From positions 1-5,823 of the forward strand of contig JAJFMR010000208.1 of assembly GCA_020696915.1 (NCBI GenBank): a stretch of 5,823 bases of DNA, read 5' to 3'. How positions within the stretch are numbered: the first letter of the stretch is position 1; each line of letters opens with the position of its first letter. This document shows positions 5,400-5,823 of the stretch, piece by piece. Source of the stretch: Rhizobiaceae bacterium. GTDB lineage: Bacteria; Pseudomonadota; Alphaproteobacteria; Rhizobiales; Rhizobiaceae. The position numbers were made by a program, and so were the translations under genes. The notes below the pieces were generated by a model. That model was given only the letters and a program-made list of their open reading frames with translations, had not been told where the DNA came from and did not search any database.

Positions 5400-5823
5400 T
5401 TAAAGGATCCCGTGTTCCTTGAGGACGGCTTGCTCGTCGCCCGATATCCATCCAAAGATCTTTGGCGGGGCAGGATCAATCTGCTGGACCAGGTAGTGGA
5501 CCTGGAAATCGATAGACACAACAGGGTCGGCCCCGCGGTCGTAAATCGCCGTCCAGGCGACCTGCGCCAGGCAGTGCTGCTCATCGATTGGGACGATGCG
5601 GATGTCGCGCAGGCGCATATCCTTCGTTCCGATCTGGCGGTAGTGCTCAAAGCCCCGCTTCATCACTTCCTTGAGCTGCTCGCCATTTTCACCGACACGT
5701 ACGCCGCTCGGGGAGGCCGCGACAAATCCGCTGGCATACGACGACGCCACATCCTCCAAATCGGCATTGCCATCAAGCGCTTGGCGGAAGAGTCGCTGAT
5801 AGCGTTCAAACAGCTTCCGTACA
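5400..5823 (-). CDS. NTF2/SnoaL-like protein, 5' end beyond the window
   Basis: The C-terminal 140 residues of a small protein whose frame stays open to the right edge, so the start is not visible. A TTG at 5759 is only an internal Leu: codons upstream read VRKLFERYQRLFRQALDG and continue as one helix. The pattern of an N-terminal helix, HYRQIGTKDMRLRDIRIVPID, QVAWTAIYDR, VSIDFQVHYLVQ and a final PPKIFGWISGDEQAVLKEHGI fits the cone-shaped NTF2/SnoaL fold with its curved beta sheet. Members range from isomerases to ligand-binding proteins, so no activity can be assigned. The stop TAA (5402-5400) lies 46 bases from the stop of the convergent ferredoxin-like gene. G+C is lower than in the left genes (32 of 60 at 5641-5700), which hints at a different origin. 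Confidence 0.8.
   Translation of the reverse strand, partial: VRKLFERYQRLFRQALDGNADLEDVASSYASGFVAASPSGVRVGENGEQLKEVMKRGFEHYRQIGTKDMRLRDIRIVPIDEQHCLAQVAWTAIYDRGADPVVSIDFQVHYLVQQIDPAPPKIFGWISGDEQAVLKEHGIL

Noticed and set aside
5204..5650. 148-residue minus-strand frame across the repeat and the NTF2-like gene
   Set aside because: It overlaps the NTF2-like gene in another frame and consists largely of repeat sequence.

Overview
This window looks like chromosomal DNA of an alphaproteobacterium of the order Rhizobiales, most plausibly a Mesorhizobium or Phyllobacteriaceae relative. The reasons are the high G+C with strong third-position G/C bias, the combination of protein families, and a palindromic intergenic repeat of the type scattered through rhizobial genomes. 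The genus is an inference; no marker gene is present.

Left half (1-3551): a corrinoid-dependent methyltransferase module. A cobalamin-binding corrinoid protein (1026-1724, minus strand) is divergent from an MttB-superfamily trimethylamine/quaternary-amine methyltransferase (1977-3551, plus strand). The MttB homologue is read without any in-frame stop, so it is a non-pyrrolysine member, the class that includes betaine-type demethylases. A DUF1638 protein (147-773, minus strand) lies downstream of the corrinoid gene in the same direction and is a likely functional associate. Between them, on the opposite strand, is a 51-residue entericidin-like lipoprotein (840-995). The 252-base divergent spacer between the corrinoid and mttB-like genes holds three perfect dyads and is the obvious control region. 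In the expected chemistry MttB moves a methyl group from an N-methylated amine to the Co(I) corrinoid held by the small protein. A second methyltransferase, probably passing the methyl to tetrahydrofolate, and a corrinoid reactivase would be needed but are not in the window.

Right half (3552-5823): after a 177-base leader with several hairpins comes a dienelactone-hydrolase family enzyme with a Cys-Asp-His triad (3729-4466). Seventeen bases later comes a ferredoxin-like protein with eight clustered cysteines (4484-5353), probably in the same operon. The last 50 or so codons of that gene lie inside a 160-base palindromic repeat (5191-5350), which suggests loss of the original stop and read-through into the repeat. 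The window ends with the 3' part of an NTF2/SnoaL-like gene on the minus strand (5400 to the right edge), convergent with the ferredoxin gene and visibly lower in G+C.

No tRNA, rRNA, CRISPR array, transposase or phage gene was seen. The most interesting items are the divergent corrinoid/MttB module with its dyad-rich control region, the DUF1638 partner, and the Fe-S protein extended by a repeat.
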